Origin: Flagellimonas sp. 389
GTDB lineage: Bacteria; Bacteroidota; Bacteroidia; Flavobacteriales; Flavobacteriaceae
DNA length: 64,000 nt
Reading direction: 5' to 3'
Assembly: GCF_018449435.1 (NCBI RefSeq)
Contig: NZ_JAHCMU010000011.1
Location: 62,001 to 126,000, forward strand
The notes beneath the pieces are model-generated. The model saw only the letters and a list, made by a program, of their open reading frames with translations, was not told the DNA's origin and searched no databases. Numbering within the stretch: position 1 is the stretch's first letter; every line of letters begins with the position of its first letter. Below, piece after piece: positions 28,236 to 40,485 of the stretch. A program made the position numbers and the translations under genes.

Positions 28236-29858
28236 ATGAAACAGCTTTTTTTCCTAGTATCCATTTCAGTTCTTGTAATATCGTGTGCTTCAAAAGAAGA
28301 AGTGGACCTCATTGTATCCAATGCCAATGTGTACACCGTTGACGGGGATTTTTCAACTGCTGGTAGTATCGCCATAAAAAATGGCAAGTTTGTGGCAGTT
28401 GGTGAAACAAACGAAATTGGTGAAAAGTATACTGCAATAGAACAAATGGATGCCGATGGCAAAACCATTGTTCCCGGTCTAATAGACGCGCACTGTCATT
28501 TTTATGGATTGGGCCTTAATCAGCAGGTCGTTGATTTGGTAGGAACCAAAAGTTTTCAGGAAATTGTTGATAGGGTGGTAGCGTTTCATAAAGAAAATCC
28601 TTCCAATTTTATTCAGGGTAGAGGATGGGATCAGAATGATTGGGAAGTAAAAGAGTTTCCTACCAAGGATAAGTTTGATGAATTGTTTCCAGATACACCC
28701 ATTGCATTAGAACGGGTTGACGGACATGCCTATTTGGTCAATCAGAAAGCATTGGATTTAGCCGGTATTACTTCAGAAACAGAGGTTGAAGGTGGGGCCA
28801 TCATAAAAAAAGAAGGAAAACCTACGGGCGTTCTGGTGGACAACCCAATGGGAATGGTCGATGCGGTTATTCCTAAATCGAACAGGACTAAACAGATTCA
28901 AGCACTTAAAGATGCAGAACGTTTATGCTTTGATTATGGTCTGACCACCGTTAACGATGCAGGATTGCACAAACCCACTATTGATTTAATAGACAGTTTG
29001 CAACAATCAGGTGATTTGTCCATACGGGTGTATGCCATGGTGAGCAATACCCCAGAAAATCTGGATTATTATTTGGATAAGGGAATCGTTAAAACAGATA
29101 AATTGAATGTTAGATCCGTAAAAGTTTATGGTGATGGCGCTTTGGGTTCTAGAGGTGCAGCATTAAAAGCGCCATACTCGGACCACGAAGGACATTTTGG
29201 AGCCATGATTACCCCAGTAGATGAAATAGAGGCTTTGGCAGAACGAATTGCTGCTTCGGACTATCAAATGAATACCCATGCTATTGGAGATTCGGCAAAC
29301 ATTGTGGTGTTGCGAGCCTATAAAAAGGCGCTGGAAGGAAAAGAAGATAGGCGTTGGAAAGTGGAACACGCCCAAGTAATATCAGCACAGGATTTTGATT
29401 ATTTTGAAAATGGAATTATCCCATCCATCCAACCCACTCATGCAACTAGTGATATGTACTGGGCGGAAGACCGTTTAGGAAAAGAACGGGTTAAAGGTGC
29501 ATATGCCTTTAAAAAATTGTTGGACAAATCAGGAACCGTAGCATTGGGAACCGACTTTCCCGTGGAACAAGTGAGTCCATTCTTAACGTTTTATGCCGCT
29601 GTAGCAAGACAGGATTTAGACAGCTATCCCGAAGGGGGTTTTCAAATGAAAGACGCCTTATCAAGAGAAGAAACGCTAAAAGGGATGACCATTTGGGCGG
29701 CACATTCCAATTTTGAAGAAGACGAAAAGGGAAGTATAGAAATTGGAAAAGTAGCCGATTTTGTAATCTTGAGCGATGATATCATGACAATTCCCGTGGA
29801 AGACATACCTAATCTTAAAGCAGAGCAGGTCTTTGTGGGCGGTAACCAAGTTAAATAA
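28236..29858 (+). CDS. YtcJ-like amidohydrolase lipoprotein
   Basis: The 540-residue protein is a metal-dependent amidohydrolase of the YtcJ/Amidohydro_3 type. It begins with a lipoprotein signal (lipobox LVISC, Cys17), so it is exported and membrane-bound. Metal-binding HCH is at residues 86-88 (GLIDAHCHFYG); further motifs are GRGWDQNDW, VKVYGDGALGSRGA, NTHAIGDSAN and ALGTDFPVE. The lysine in VKVYGDG is probably the bridging metal ligand. The substrate is unknown; related proteins hydrolyse N-acyl or cyclic amide compounds. A terminator follows. Confidence 0.9.
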   Translation: MKQLFFLVSISVLVISCASKEEVDLIVSNANVYTVDGDFSTAGSIAIKNGKFVAVGETNEIGEKYTAIEQMDADGKTIVPGLIDAHCHFYGLGLNQQVVDLVGTKSFQEIVDRVVAFHKENPSNFIQGRGWDQNDWEVKEFPTKDKFDELFPDTPIALERVDGHAYLVNQKALDLAGITSETEVEGGAIIKKEGKPTGVLVDNPMGMVDAVIPKSNRTKQIQALKDAERLCFDYGLTTVNDAGLHKPTIDLIDSLQQSGDLSIRVYAMVSNTPENLDYYLDKGIVKTDKLNVRSVKVYGDGALGSRGAALKAPYSDHEGHFGAMITPVDEIEALAERIAASDYQMNTHAIGDSANIVVLRAYKKALEGKEDRRWKVEHAQVISAQDFDYFENGIIPSIQPTHATSDMYWAEDRLGKERVKGAYAFKKLLDKSGTVALGTDFPVEQVSPFLTFYAAVARQDLDSYPEGGFQMKDALSREETLKGMTIWAAHSNFEEDEKGSIEIGKVADFVILSDDIMTIPVEDIPNLKAEQVFVGGNQVK

Positions 29859-29887
29859 AAAAGCGAGCCATTTGGCTCGCTTTTCTT
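29856..29887. terminator. Bidirectional terminator
   Basis: GCGAGCC (29863-29869) pairs with GGCTCGC (29874-29880), with A and T runs on either side. It serves the amidohydrolase gene and the convergent DUF2911 gene. Confidence 0.9.
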
Positions 29888-29907
29888 TAATACTTTATTT
29901 CTTTTGC

Positions 29908-30438
29908 TTAGAGGCTCATAGCTAAAGAAACACGTGTTGTTCCCCAGCCCATGATCATGTTTCCATCCTCATCAAAAGTGATTGAGAATGCCTCTAAAGA
30001 TTCACTGTCAGTACTTGTCTTAGCGCTAACCCTAGCTACATCAGCTGCCTTATCGTAAGAGTACGCTCCCCATTGATTTAGATTGCTGTTTAAAACTACG
30101 GTCCATTCGCCTTCCCCTGGAATAGTGAACAAAGCATAAGTTCCTGCTTTTACAGCAGTGCCACCAATAGTGGCGTCTTTGTAAAAAGTAATCTCTGGGG
30201 CTTCATTGGCTCCGGTTCTCCAAACCTTACCAGCAGGGGCAAGTTCAGAAATGCTACGTCCTTTTAATTGGGGACGACTGTAGATAATACGAACTGCTTT
30301 TTCAGAAACTCTGTAGCTGGAAGGATATGCAGCAATGTCCGCGGGGCTTTTATCCAAACCACTGAATTTTTGTGCGGTTGCTTCCGTTGAAAAAACCAAC
30401 GAAACGATTAAGAAAGTAAATAAAAATACATTTTTCAT
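29908..30438 (-). CDS. DUF2911 exported protein
   Basis: I start at the ATG at 30438 (MKNVFLFTFLIVSLVFS), giving a signal peptide ending at TEATAQ and about 176 residues. The mature protein shows the DUF2911 pattern: IIYSRPQLKGRSI, GKVWRTGANEAPEITF, KAGTYALFTIPGEGEWTVVL and LNQWGAY. The family is common in Bacteroidetes and exported, but its function is unknown. It is a single gene on the minus strand. Confidence 0.9.
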   Translation of the reverse strand: MKNVFLFTFLIVSLVFSTEATAQKFSGLDKSPADIAAYPSSYRVSEKAVRIIYSRPQLKGRSISELAPAGKVWRTGANEAPEITFYKDATIGGTAVKAGTYALFTIPGEGEWTVVLNSNLNQWGAYSYDKAADVARVSAKTSTDSESLEAFSITFDEDGNMIMGWGTTRVSLAMSL

Positions 30439-30678
30439 GATAGAAATTTTAGTTGTCCTCAAAACTAGGATGTTATTAAATGTTGTTTTTATAAAAAGAC
30501 GTTAAAATTTAGCAACCTTACAAAGTGTTCATATTTCTTATCAGTATTATAGTTTTGATATTAATTTAGTGGTTTATTGATGTAAAATATTAAAAAATGA
30601 AACCTTTATAGTGTTTAATGTTTTATTATTGAAAGTATACGGTAATATTTGTATTGAAATTGTTATAAAATAAAAATT

Positions 30679-32343
30679 ATGTGCGGAATTGTATGTGCGT
30701 TTGATGTAAAGGAAAGTACAGAAGTATTAAGGCCTCAACTTTTAGAAATGTCTAAAAAAGTGAGGCATAGAGGTCCAGATTGGAGCGGGATTTATGCAGA
30801 TGACAAAGCGATATTGGCCCATGAAAGGTTGGCGATAGTCGATCCTGCATCAGGAAAACAGCCATTGTTCAGTGAAGATGGGAAATTGATTTTAGCTGCC
30901 AATGGCGAAATTTATAACCACAGAGAATTAAGAAATCAATTTGATGGGCGGTATGAATTTAAGACCGAATCGGATTGTGAAGTGATTTTGGCGCTCTATC
31001 AAGAAAAAGGAGTTGATTTTGTGGATGAGCTAAATGGTATTTTTGGTTTTGCCATTTATGACAGCGAAAAAGACGAATACTTTATTGCAAGGGACCATAT
31101 GGGTATCATCCCACTTTATATAGGATGGGATAAAAATGGGACTTTTTATGTTGCTTCTGAACTTAAGGCGTTGGAAGGAACCTGCTCAAAGATTGAACTG
31201 TTTCCCCCGGGGCATTATATGCATAGCTCGGATAGCGAGTTCAAACGATGGTATACCAGGGATTGGATGGACTATGAAGCTGTCAAGGAAAATGAGACCA
31301 GCATCCAAGAAATTAAGGACGCTCTTGAAGCTGCTGTGCATCGTCAATTAATGTCAGATGTGCCTTATGGGGTTTTATTATCCGGTGGATTGGATTCTTC
31401 GGTAACCTCTGCGGTTGCAAAGAAATATTCTCAAAAACGAATTGAATCGGGAGATACAAAAGAAGCATGGTGGCCTCAACTGCATTCATTTTCGGTTGGC
31501 TTGGAAGGTTCCCCGGATTTAGCCGCTGCTCAAAAAGTAGCAGAACACATCGGAACCATTCATCACGAGATAAAATTTACCATACAAGAAGGTCTAGATG
31601 CCATAAAAGATGTTATCTACAACTTAGAGACTTATGACATTACTACCATAAGAGCATCTACTCCCATGTATTTAATGGCTAGGGTAATCAAATCCATGGG
31701 GATAAAAATGGTATTGTCCGGTGAGGGAGCGGATGAACTGTTCGGTGGGTACCTATATTTTCATAAGGCACCAAGCCCAAAAGACTTTCATGAAGAAACC
31801 GTACGAAAACTGGATAAGTTGCACATGTACGATTGCCTTAGGGCCAATAAATCACTTGCTGCATGGGGGATTGAGGGTCGTGTTCCTTTTTTGGACAAAG
31901 AATTTATGGATGTTGCCATGCGTATCAATCCAAAAGATAAAATGATCAATGGAGAGCGTATGGAGAAATGGGTGGTACGTAAAGCGTTTGAGTCCTATCT
32001 TCCAGAAAGTGTGGCATGGAGACAAAAAGAACAGTTTTCGGACGGTGTTGGATATAGTTGGATCGATACCTTGAAGAAAATAGTGAATGAAGAGGTCAGC
32101 GATGAACAACTCGCAAATGCACATTTCAAGTTCCCCATTCAAACACCAACATCAAAAGAAGAATATTATTATCGTTCCATTTTTGAAGGACACTTTCCTT
32201 CCGATGCAGCTGCATTGAGCGTTCCGCAAGAACCATCGGTAGCATGCAGTACCAAAATTGCATTGGAATGGGACGAAGCATTTAAAAATATGAACGATCC
32301 ATCAGGTAGGGCCGTGGCCAATGTGCACGAGGATGCTTATTAA
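30679..32343 (+). CDS. asnB: Asparagine synthase B (glutamine-hydrolysing)
   Basis: AsnB makes asparagine from aspartate, glutamine and ATP. The 554-residue length equals that of the E. coli enzyme. Cys2 of MCGIVCAF is the glutaminase nucleophile, RHRGPDWSG and ANGEIYNH belong to the N-terminal amidotransferase domain, and SGGLDSS (about 235-241) is the pyrophosphate loop of the synthetase domain. A long AT-rich leader of 240 bases precedes it, where no gene is seen; a weak -7-like AATATTTG is near 30643. A terminator follows at 32410. Confidence 0.97.
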   Translation: MCGIVCAFDVKESTEVLRPQLLEMSKKVRHRGPDWSGIYADDKAILAHERLAIVDPASGKQPLFSEDGKLILAANGEIYNHRELRNQFDGRYEFKTESDCEVILALYQEKGVDFVDELNGIFGFAIYDSEKDEYFIARDHMGIIPLYIGWDKNGTFYVASELKALEGTCSKIELFPPGHYMHSSDSEFKRWYTRDWMDYEAVKENETSIQEIKDALEAAVHRQLMSDVPYGVLLSGGLDSSVTSAVAKKYSQKRIESGDTKEAWWPQLHSFSVGLEGSPDLAAAQKVAEHIGTIHHEIKFTIQEGLDAIKDVIYNLETYDITTIRASTPMYLMARVIKSMGIKMVLSGEGADELFGGYLYFHKAPSPKDFHEETVRKLDKLHMYDCLRANKSLAAWGIEGRVPFLDKEFMDVAMRINPKDKMINGERMEKWVVRKAFESYLPESVAWRQKEQFSDGVGYSWIDTLKKIVNEEVSDEQLANAHFKFPIQTPTSKEEYYYRSIFEGHFPSDAAALSVPQEPSVACSTKIALEWDEAFKNMNDPSGRAVANVHEDAY

Positions 32344-32409
32344 AAGAATTGATCGTTTAAAGTCTATGAAGTAGGAGGATGTAGTTTTGTTTCATTTTCT
32401 ATTAGTCGG

Positions 32410-32436
32410 AAAAGCCCCTTGAAAGAGGGGCTTTTT
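32410..32436 (+). terminator. Terminator after asnB
   Basis: AAAGCCCC (32411-32418) pairs with GGGGCTTT (32427-32434), followed by T residues. Confidence 0.88.
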
Positions 32437-32533
32437 AGTTTAAAAAGATTCAAATAGAAGGAACGAATACCATCTATGTTTTTCACATTTTTTGTTGATA
32501 ACTTAAAAGGGGTGAACCGCTTCAAACACCTAA

Positions 32534-34537
<2,004 letters not shown>

Positions 34538-34556
34538 ATAACCTTCATTTCACAAC

Positions 34557-34587
34557 AAAAACTCGCTCTAACAAAGCGAGTTTTTTA
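34557..34587 (+). terminator. Terminator after gyrB
   Basis: ACTCGCT (34561-34567) pairs with AGCGAGT (34575-34581), followed by a T-run. Confidence 0.9.
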
Positions 34588-34609
34588 GTTTTAGGAAAAA
34601 TTTTACAAA

Positions 34610-35623
34610 ATGAAAAGAATCATTCTTTTATGTACGTTATGTAGTTTTTCTTTTGGAATATCTCAATCCAACCTTAATGACCTTTTAGCTGCTGGTCTTA
34701 ATGATGCTGAACGATTTACATCAGATTGGCTGGCGCCAGTTTCCGAAGCCGGAATTTACAGTATAGCAAATGGTTGGTACAATTCTGCTGATGCAAAGCC
34801 CTTGGGAGGTTTTGAAATTTCCATAATTGGAAATATAACCGGTTTTAAAAATAAGGACAATAAAAAATCCTTTACGCTTGATACGGCTGATTATGAAAAT
34901 CTACAGTTTGTAGATGGAAGTACTTCAAAAGAAGTTTCCACAGCTTTGGGAGATATAGAGGGAGTAAGGGTTTTTGTAGAAGCAGAAGTTGCTCCCGGTG
35001 TTACGGTACGTGAAGAACTGGAATTGCCTTCTGGTTTGGCATCTGAGGATATTAATTTTGTGCCATCGGGATATATTCAAGCGAGTGTTGGTTTGATAAA
35101 GGGCACGGAAGTAAAAGCAAGGTTTCTCCCGAAGATTGATACTGATGATGTAGCTATTGGACTTTTTGGTGTAGGGATACAACATGATTTTACAAAGCAT
35201 CTACCTGCAGATAAGATATTGCCCGTAGCAATTTCTGGTGTTATTGGGTATACGAGATTGAGTGGAGAATATGACTTTACCAATACTGAGCTAATTGATG
35301 GAGCCAACCAACGGATAGATACAAAGTTCAATTCTTGGAATTTTAGTGCTGTTGTATCCACAAAATTGCCGGTCATCAATTTTTATGGAGGCCTGGGTTA
35401 CATGACCGGAAAATCTGAGACGGATATTTTAGGAACGTATGTAGTGCAATCAGGACCTTTCCAGGAAACATATGAAGACCCATTTTCAATCAGTAATAAA
35501 GTGAACGGGGTCATGGCCAATGTTGGCACAAAATTAAAACTTGGCTTCTTTCGACTCAATGCTGATTATAACATAGCAGAATTTAATACCCTAACCTTCG
35601 GTATTAACTTTGGATTCAGATAA
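34610..35623 (+). CDS. DUF6588-like outer-membrane protein
   Basis: The 337-residue protein has a signal peptide (about 1-19, ending FGISQ) and the features of a small outer-membrane barrel: alternating strands and a terminal aromatic pattern LTFGINFGFR. It resembles the DUF6588 family of Bacteroidetes, with NGWYNSADAKPLGGFEISI near residue 53 and FGVGIQHDFTKHLPAD in the middle. The role is unknown. It lies between terminators and is a single gene. Confidence 0.75.
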   Translation: MKRIILLCTLCSFSFGISQSNLNDLLAAGLNDAERFTSDWLAPVSEAGIYSIANGWYNSADAKPLGGFEISIIGNITGFKNKDNKKSFTLDTADYENLQFVDGSTSKEVSTALGDIEGVRVFVEAEVAPGVTVREELELPSGLASEDINFVPSGYIQASVGLIKGTEVKARFLPKIDTDDVAIGLFGVGIQHDFTKHLPADKILPVAISGVIGYTRLSGEYDFTNTELIDGANQRIDTKFNSWNFSAVVSTKLPVINFYGGLGYMTGKSETDILGTYVVQSGPFQETYEDPFSISNKVNGVMANVGTKLKLGFFRLNADYNIAEFNTLTFGINFGFR

Positions 35624-35627
35624 AACT

Positions 35628-35660
35628 AAAAAAGGCTCAATTTTTCTTTGAGCCTTTTTA
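35628..35660. terminator. Bidirectional terminator
   Basis: GGCTCAA (35634-35640) and TTGAGCC (35648-35654) form the stem, with A and T runs outside it. It serves the barrel gene and the convergent lipoprotein gene. Confidence 0.9.
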
Positions 35661-35679
35661 TATACTATTTATTGTTTCG

Positions 35680-36048
35680 TTATTCTCGCACAGCAAATAC
35701 ACCGCCATTTTCAAGAGATAAAATTTCGGGCTCGTTGGTTTCTTCAAGGTTCACGATAACATCAGAAATTTCAGTATCAGAATAGATGATATTGTAGATA
35801 CCGTTTTCTTCCGACCATTTAAAATCGGTATAAAAATCTATGGTGTTATTGGAGTAGCGTTGGTATCTTCCGAGATAGACATCGTTAAAAATCCACTCCT
35901 CTCTCACAGTAGTTTCATTTTTGCTTTCTAATGTAGTCGAAGCGTTTACCCAGATGCCTAATATGGGGTCATTGTTTTCTGGGATACTGGTACAGTTGCT
36001 GATTGCAATAATACATACAATGGATAGCAATGAAAAGAGCTTTTTCAT
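35680..36048 (-). CDS. Small lipoprotein
   Basis: The protein has about 122 residues from the ATG at 36048 (MKKLFSLLSIVCIIAISNC), with a lipobox IISNC-like cleavage site. The mature part opens ILGIWVNASTTLE and continues as short beta-strands with NDVYLGRYQRYSNNTIDFY, like small lipocalin-type proteins of Bacteroidetes. The function is unknown. It is a single gene; the 242 bases between it and mdh contain only the mdh promoter region. Confidence 0.75.
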   Translation of the reverse strand: MKKLFSLLSIVCIIAISNCTSIPENNDPILGIWVNASTTLESKNETTVREEWIFNDVYLGRYQRYSNNTIDFYTDFKWSEENGIYNIIYSDTEISDVIVNLEETNEPEILSLENGGVFAVRE

Positions 36049-36259
36049 GGGCAAGTAGGTTAAAAGTAATTTGGGATTATAATAACGTTTTGAAGTAGGA
36101 AATTATTGCCTGGAAATTGACTTTATATGTGACCTTAGTTGAATTATTCGGTCAAGTGCAATGTTTCTTAACATAAAACTCAATTTTCTAACAAAACCTT
36201 AGGAGAATCAACATTGCTCAAAATGGTTAAAAGTCAGGTTTTTTCTAAGGGAAATGCCT

Positions 36260-36267
36260 TATTTTTG
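36260..36267 (+). promoter_or_regulatory. Possible -7 element of the mdh promoter
   Basis: TATTTTTG fits TAnnTTTG and is 23 bases upstream of the mdh ATG. No clear -33 element is seen. Confidence 0.4.
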
Positions 36268-36290
36268 CCAATAATTTTAAACTGATAAAC

Positions 36291-37217
36291 ATGAAAGTAA
36301 CCGTAGTTGGGGCAGGTGCAGTTGGAGCTAGCTGTGCTGAATATATTGCAATGAAAGATTTTGCATCGGAAGTTGTATTGCTTGATATCAAAGAAGGATA
36401 CGCAGAAGGAAAAGCAATGGACTTGATGCAAACAGCTTCCTTAAATGGTTTTGATACCAAGATTACTGGAAGTACCAATGATTATGCTAAAACTGCTGGT
36501 AGTAATATCGCTGTTATCACCTCAGGGATACCACGTAAACCCGGAATGACAAGGGAAGAATTGATAGGAATCAACGCTGGTATCGTTAAAACCGTTGCTT
36601 CAAGCTTATTGGAACATTCTCCTAACGTTATTCTTATTGTTGTCAGTAACCCAATGGATACCATGACTTACTTGGTGCACAAAACCACAGATGTGCCTAA
36701 AAATAGAATAATCGGTATGGGCGGCGCTTTGGACAGTGCCCGATTCAAATATCGATTAGCAGAAGCTTTAGAAGCACCGATTTCTGATGTTGATGGTATG
36801 GTAATAGGCGGACATAGCGATACTGGTATGGTGCCACTAATCAACCATGCGGCACGTAATAGTGTCAAAGTATCCGAGTTCTTGGCAGAAGACCGCATGC
36901 AACAAGTTGTTGAAGATACCAAAGTTGGTGGCGCTACCCTTACAAAACTGTTAGGTACCAGTGCTTGGTATGCGCCGGGTGCCGCTGTTTCTTCGTTAGT
37001 ACATGCAATAGCTTGTGATCAGAAGAAAATGTTCCCATGCTCTACCTTTTTAGAAGGAGAATATGATCTTAACGATATTTGTATAGGTGTCCCAGTATTA
37101 TTGGGGAAAAATGGTATTGAAAAGATAGTTGAGATTGACCTGAGCGATGCAGAAAAAAACAAGATGCAAGAAAGTGCCGAAGGTGTAAGAAAGACCAACG
37201 GACTACTCCAGTTATAA
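36291..37217 (+). CDS. mdh: Malate dehydrogenase
   Basis: Mdh interconverts malate and oxaloacetate with NAD in the citric acid cycle. The 308-residue protein is of the LDH-like type: GAGAVG (7-12), DIKEGYAEGKAMDL, GIPRKPGMTREEL (substrate-binding arginines), VSNPMDTMTYL, MGGALDSARFKY and the catalytic His in IGGHSDTGMVPL (about 174). It is a single gene. Confidence 0.97.
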   Translation: MKVTVVGAGAVGASCAEYIAMKDFASEVVLLDIKEGYAEGKAMDLMQTASLNGFDTKITGSTNDYAKTAGSNIAVITSGIPRKPGMTREELIGINAGIVKTVASSLLEHSPNVILIVVSNPMDTMTYLVHKTTDVPKNRIIGMGGALDSARFKYRLAEALEAPISDVDGMVIGGHSDTGMVPLINHAARNSVKVSEFLAEDRMQQVVEDTKVGGATLTKLLGTSAWYAPGAAVSSLVHAIACDQKKMFPCSTFLEGEYDLNDICIGVPVLLGKNGIEKIVEIDLSDAEKNKMQESAEGVRKTNGLLQL

Positions 37218-37368
37218 TCTAAAAATTATACTGTAGAATTGTCATTTTGGGCAGCGCTAAAAATCTGAAAATTTAATTTTCTTGGGTTTTTTATTACCGC
37301 TGTTTGGAATGACAATTTTAGTTTTTGGCAACCAAGATTCATTCCATTTGCATTAACCCTAAATTCTA

Positions 37369-37399
37369 TTGGCAAATCTTGTGGGAAATGATATATTTG
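37369..37399 (+). promoter_or_regulatory. Promoter of secDF
   Basis: TTG (37369-37371) and TATATTTG (37392-37399) are 20 bases apart, which fits the Bacteroidetes -33/-7 consensus. The ATG of secDF is 38 bases downstream. The rest of the 220-base gap after mdh shows nothing further. Confidence 0.6.
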
Positions 37400-37437
37400 C
37401 ACGCTGTTTAAGAAAAACATCTAAAATTTAATAATCA

Positions 37438-40404
37438 ATGCAAAATAAAGGACTTATAAAGCTTTTCGCGCTTCTTTTTGGCCTGGTCAGCATTTATCAA
37501 CTTTCCTTTACTTACATAGCAAGTAAATTGGAAAAAGATGCTGAAGTATATGCTGTAGGGCAAATTTCGGAAGCTGAAGACGATTATGTGGCAAAACGGG
37601 AAGCTTTAGAGGCATCGTATTTAGATTCTATCGGTAGCAATCCAGTTTTGGGATATACGAGTTATGATGATGCCAAGAAAAAGGAATTGAATAAAGGATT
37701 AGACCTTAAAGGAGGTATAAACGTTACTCTTCAGATTTCGGTAAAAGACATTTTAAAAGGACTTGCCAACAATACCAAGAATCCTGTTTTTAATAAAGCT
37801 TTAGCGGATGCCGATACTGCCTCCAAAAGTAGTGATGACATCTATTTAGAGCTATTTTTTGATGCTTTTGATAAAATTAAAGGCGAAACGAAATTAGCGT
37901 CACCGGATATTTTTGCAAACAAAGGACTGAGCGATGTCATTAATTTTCAAATGACGGATGATCAGGTAAAACCAATAATAAGGACAAAAATAGACGAGTC
38001 TATTGTTTCCGCTTTTGAAGTTCTTCGTGAACGTATTGATGGCTTTGGTGTAACGCAACCTAATATCCAAAGAGAAGGAAATTCTGGGCGTATTTTGGTA
38101 GAACTTCCAGGCGCTAGGGATATAGCAAGGGCACAAGAACTGTTATCAAGTACAGCTCAACTGGAATTCTGGGAGACCTATCCACAGAGCAATCAAAGCT
38201 TAGGGACTTTTTTCGTTAATGCAAATGAGAAATTAAAAGATATTTTAGAGCCAGTTGAAATCGAAGAAGAGATTTCTAAACCAGAATCTGAGATAGATTC
38301 ATTGTTGTCGGATGTAGCACAGGATTCATTGAATCTAAATGAGCAAGCCAATAATCCACTATTGGGAAAACTGATTCCCGCAAGTCCTGGTAGTCATGCC
38401 ATTGCAAGGGTTTTAGTTTCAGATACAGCCGAAATAGGTGGCTATCTTAGAATGCGCGAAATCAGAAGACTTTTACCCAACGATGTCCAGTTTACCAAGT
38501 TTCTTTGGGAAAGGTCTGCCAAAGATTCTGAATTGGCGGAATTGTATGCATTAAAATCCAACAGGGACAATACACCTAGGATCAGTGGGGATGTTGTTTC
38601 TGATGCTCAGGATACATTCGACCAATACAACAAGCCTGCGGTGAGCATGACAATGAACACTAGGGGCGCAAAAGAATGGGAAAAACTAACGGGAGATGCT
38701 TTCAATAACCAAACAGGTATTGCAATAGTTCTGGACAATAAAGTATACACGGCTCCTGGAGTTTCCACAGGTCCAATTTCTGGAGGACGTTCGGAGATTA
38801 CAGGTACGTTTACGATCAACGAGACCAAGGATATTGCCAATGTACTTCGTGCTGGTAAGTTGCCGGCTTCCGCAGAGATCATTCAATCCGAAGTGGTAGG
38901 GCCTTCTTTAGGGCAAGAGGCTATTGATAGTGGTTTTATGTCCTTTTTGATAGCCATGTGCTTCGTATTGGTATGGATGATTTTCTACTACGGTAAGGCA
39001 GGAATATTTGCTGATATCGCATTGATATTGAATATCTTACTGATTTTTGGAGTGCTTACAAGTTTAGGTGCTGTATTGACCTTGCCCGGTATTGCAGGTA
39101 TCGTATTGACCATAGGTATGTCCGTGGATGCGAACGTGCTTATATTTGAACGTATTAAGGAGGAGTTGGCACGTGGGAAAGGTAAAGCACAAGCGGTTGC
39201 AGATGGTTTTGGAAACGCACTGTCCTCTATTTTAGATGCAAACATTACTACAGGGCTTACCGCAATCATACTTTTTGTGTTTGGTTCAGGTCCAATTAAA
39301 GGATTTGCAACAACCTTACTTATAGGTATTGTTACTTCTTTGTTTACTGCTATATTCATTACACGTTTGTTGGTGGACTGGTATATTGCAAAAAAAGGGC
39401 GAAGCTTGGATTTCTCTACAGGAATAACCAAGAACCTGTTCAAGAATATGAACATCAATTTCTTGGGCAAAAGAAAGATAGCCTATGTTGTTTCCTTTAT
39501 TTTGGTGGGTGTTGGTGTATTTTCACTATTTACTACCGGATTGCAAGAAGGTGTTGATTTTATTGGAGGACGTTCGTATCAAATTCGTTTTGAGAAAGCG
39601 GTAAATCCATCTGAAATTGCTTCAGAATTAAACACTGTTTTTGGCAGTGGTACCAATGTGAAGACTTTTGGTGAATCCAATCAAATCAAGGTTACCACAC
39701 CTTATAAAGTCGAAGTTGAAGGTATAGAGGTTGATAATGAAATTCAAAACAAACTCTTTACTTCACTTCAAAAATACCTTCCAGATGGCACTTCTTTTGA
39801 AGACTTTACCTTGGGTGCTTCGGAAAAATCGATAGGTATATTACAGTCGGTTAAAGTTGGCCCTACCATAGCAGATGATATTAAAAACAATGCCTTCTTA
39901 GCGATTATCGGTTCTTTGGCGGTAGTATTTTTATATATCTTATTGCGTTTTAGAAAGTGGCAATTCTCTCTGGGTGCCGTTGTTGCTGTATTCCACGATG
40001 TTATGATCGTACTGGGAATATTCTCCCTAACGGGAAGTATCATGCCATTTAACATGGAAATCGACCAAGCGTTTATTGCAGCGATTCTTACGGTAATCGG
40101 TTATTCATTGAACGATACCGTAGTCGTATTTGACCGTATTCGAGAAATCGTAGGCCTTAAAGGTTGGAACAATGGGATAAATATTAATCAGGCTTTGAAC
40201 AGTACATTGAGTCGTACATTGAATACGTCGCTTACAACATTAATTGTATTGTTGGCGATTTTCGTCTTTGGAGGGGAAAGCTTAAGAGGATTTATGTTTG
40301 CCATGATCGTAGGTGTTCTTGTAGGTACATACTCCTCTGTATTTATTGCTACGCCTATCATGTTCGATGCATTGAAGAAGAAAATAGCTGGAGCTGAGGA
40401 ATAG
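37438..40404 (+). CDS. secDF: Fused protein translocase subunit SecDF
   Basis: SecDF uses the proton gradient to pull exported proteins through the Sec channel. The 988-residue protein is the fused form usual in Bacteroidetes. The SecD half has an N-terminal helix, LNKGLDLKGGINVTLQI, the P1 domain, then a membrane block with GMSVDANVLIFERIKEEL (near residue 560). The SecF half begins near residue 670 and carries GLQEGVDFIGGRSYQIRF and ILTVIGYSLNDTVVVFDRIRE. The insertion with acidic EEISKPESEIDSLLSDVAQD near residue 280 is a feature of this group. A terminator follows at 40430. Confidence 0.97.
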   Translation: MQNKGLIKLFALLFGLVSIYQLSFTYIASKLEKDAEVYAVGQISEAEDDYVAKREALEASYLDSIGSNPVLGYTSYDDAKKKELNKGLDLKGGINVTLQISVKDILKGLANNTKNPVFNKALADADTASKSSDDIYLELFFDAFDKIKGETKLASPDIFANKGLSDVINFQMTDDQVKPIIRTKIDESIVSAFEVLRERIDGFGVTQPNIQREGNSGRILVELPGARDIARAQELLSSTAQLEFWETYPQSNQSLGTFFVNANEKLKDILEPVEIEEEISKPESEIDSLLSDVAQDSLNLNEQANNPLLGKLIPASPGSHAIARVLVSDTAEIGGYLRMREIRRLLPNDVQFTKFLWERSAKDSELAELYALKSNRDNTPRISGDVVSDAQDTFDQYNKPAVSMTMNTRGAKEWEKLTGDAFNNQTGIAIVLDNKVYTAPGVSTGPISGGRSEITGTFTINETKDIANVLRAGKLPASAEIIQSEVVGPSLGQEAIDSGFMSFLIAMCFVLVWMIFYYGKAGIFADIALILNILLIFGVLTSLGAVLTLPGIAGIVLTIGMSVDANVLIFERIKEELARGKGKAQAVADGFGNALSSILDANITTGLTAIILFVFGSGPIKGFATTLLIGIVTSLFTAIFITRLLVDWYIAKKGRSLDFSTGITKNLFKNMNINFLGKRKIAYVVSFILVGVGVFSLFTTGLQEGVDFIGGRSYQIRFEKAVNPSEIASELNTVFGSGTNVKTFGESNQIKVTTPYKVEVEGIEVDNEIQNKLFTSLQKYLPDGTSFEDFTLGASEKSIGILQSVKVGPTIADDIKNNAFLAIIGSLAVVFLYILLRFRKWQFSLGAVVAVFHDVMIVLGIFSLTGSIMPFNMEIDQAFIAAILTVIGYSLNDTVVVFDRIREIVGLKGWNNGININQALNSTLSRTLNTSLTTLIVLLAIFVFGGESLRGFMFAMIVGVLVGTYSSVFIATPIMFDALKKKIAGAEE

Positions 40405-40429
40405 TAAGGCTCTATTAAGATTCATAAAT

Positions 40430-40459
40430 AAAAGACCACCTTTTTAAGGTGGTTTTTTT
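40430..40459. terminator. Terminator after secDF
   Basis: ACCACC (40435-40440) pairs with GGTGGT (40448-40453), with A and T runs outside. It may also end the convergent HEAT-repeat operon. Confidence 0.88.
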
Positions 40460-40485
40460 ATCCTTTTAAATCTTTTGTTCTTTTA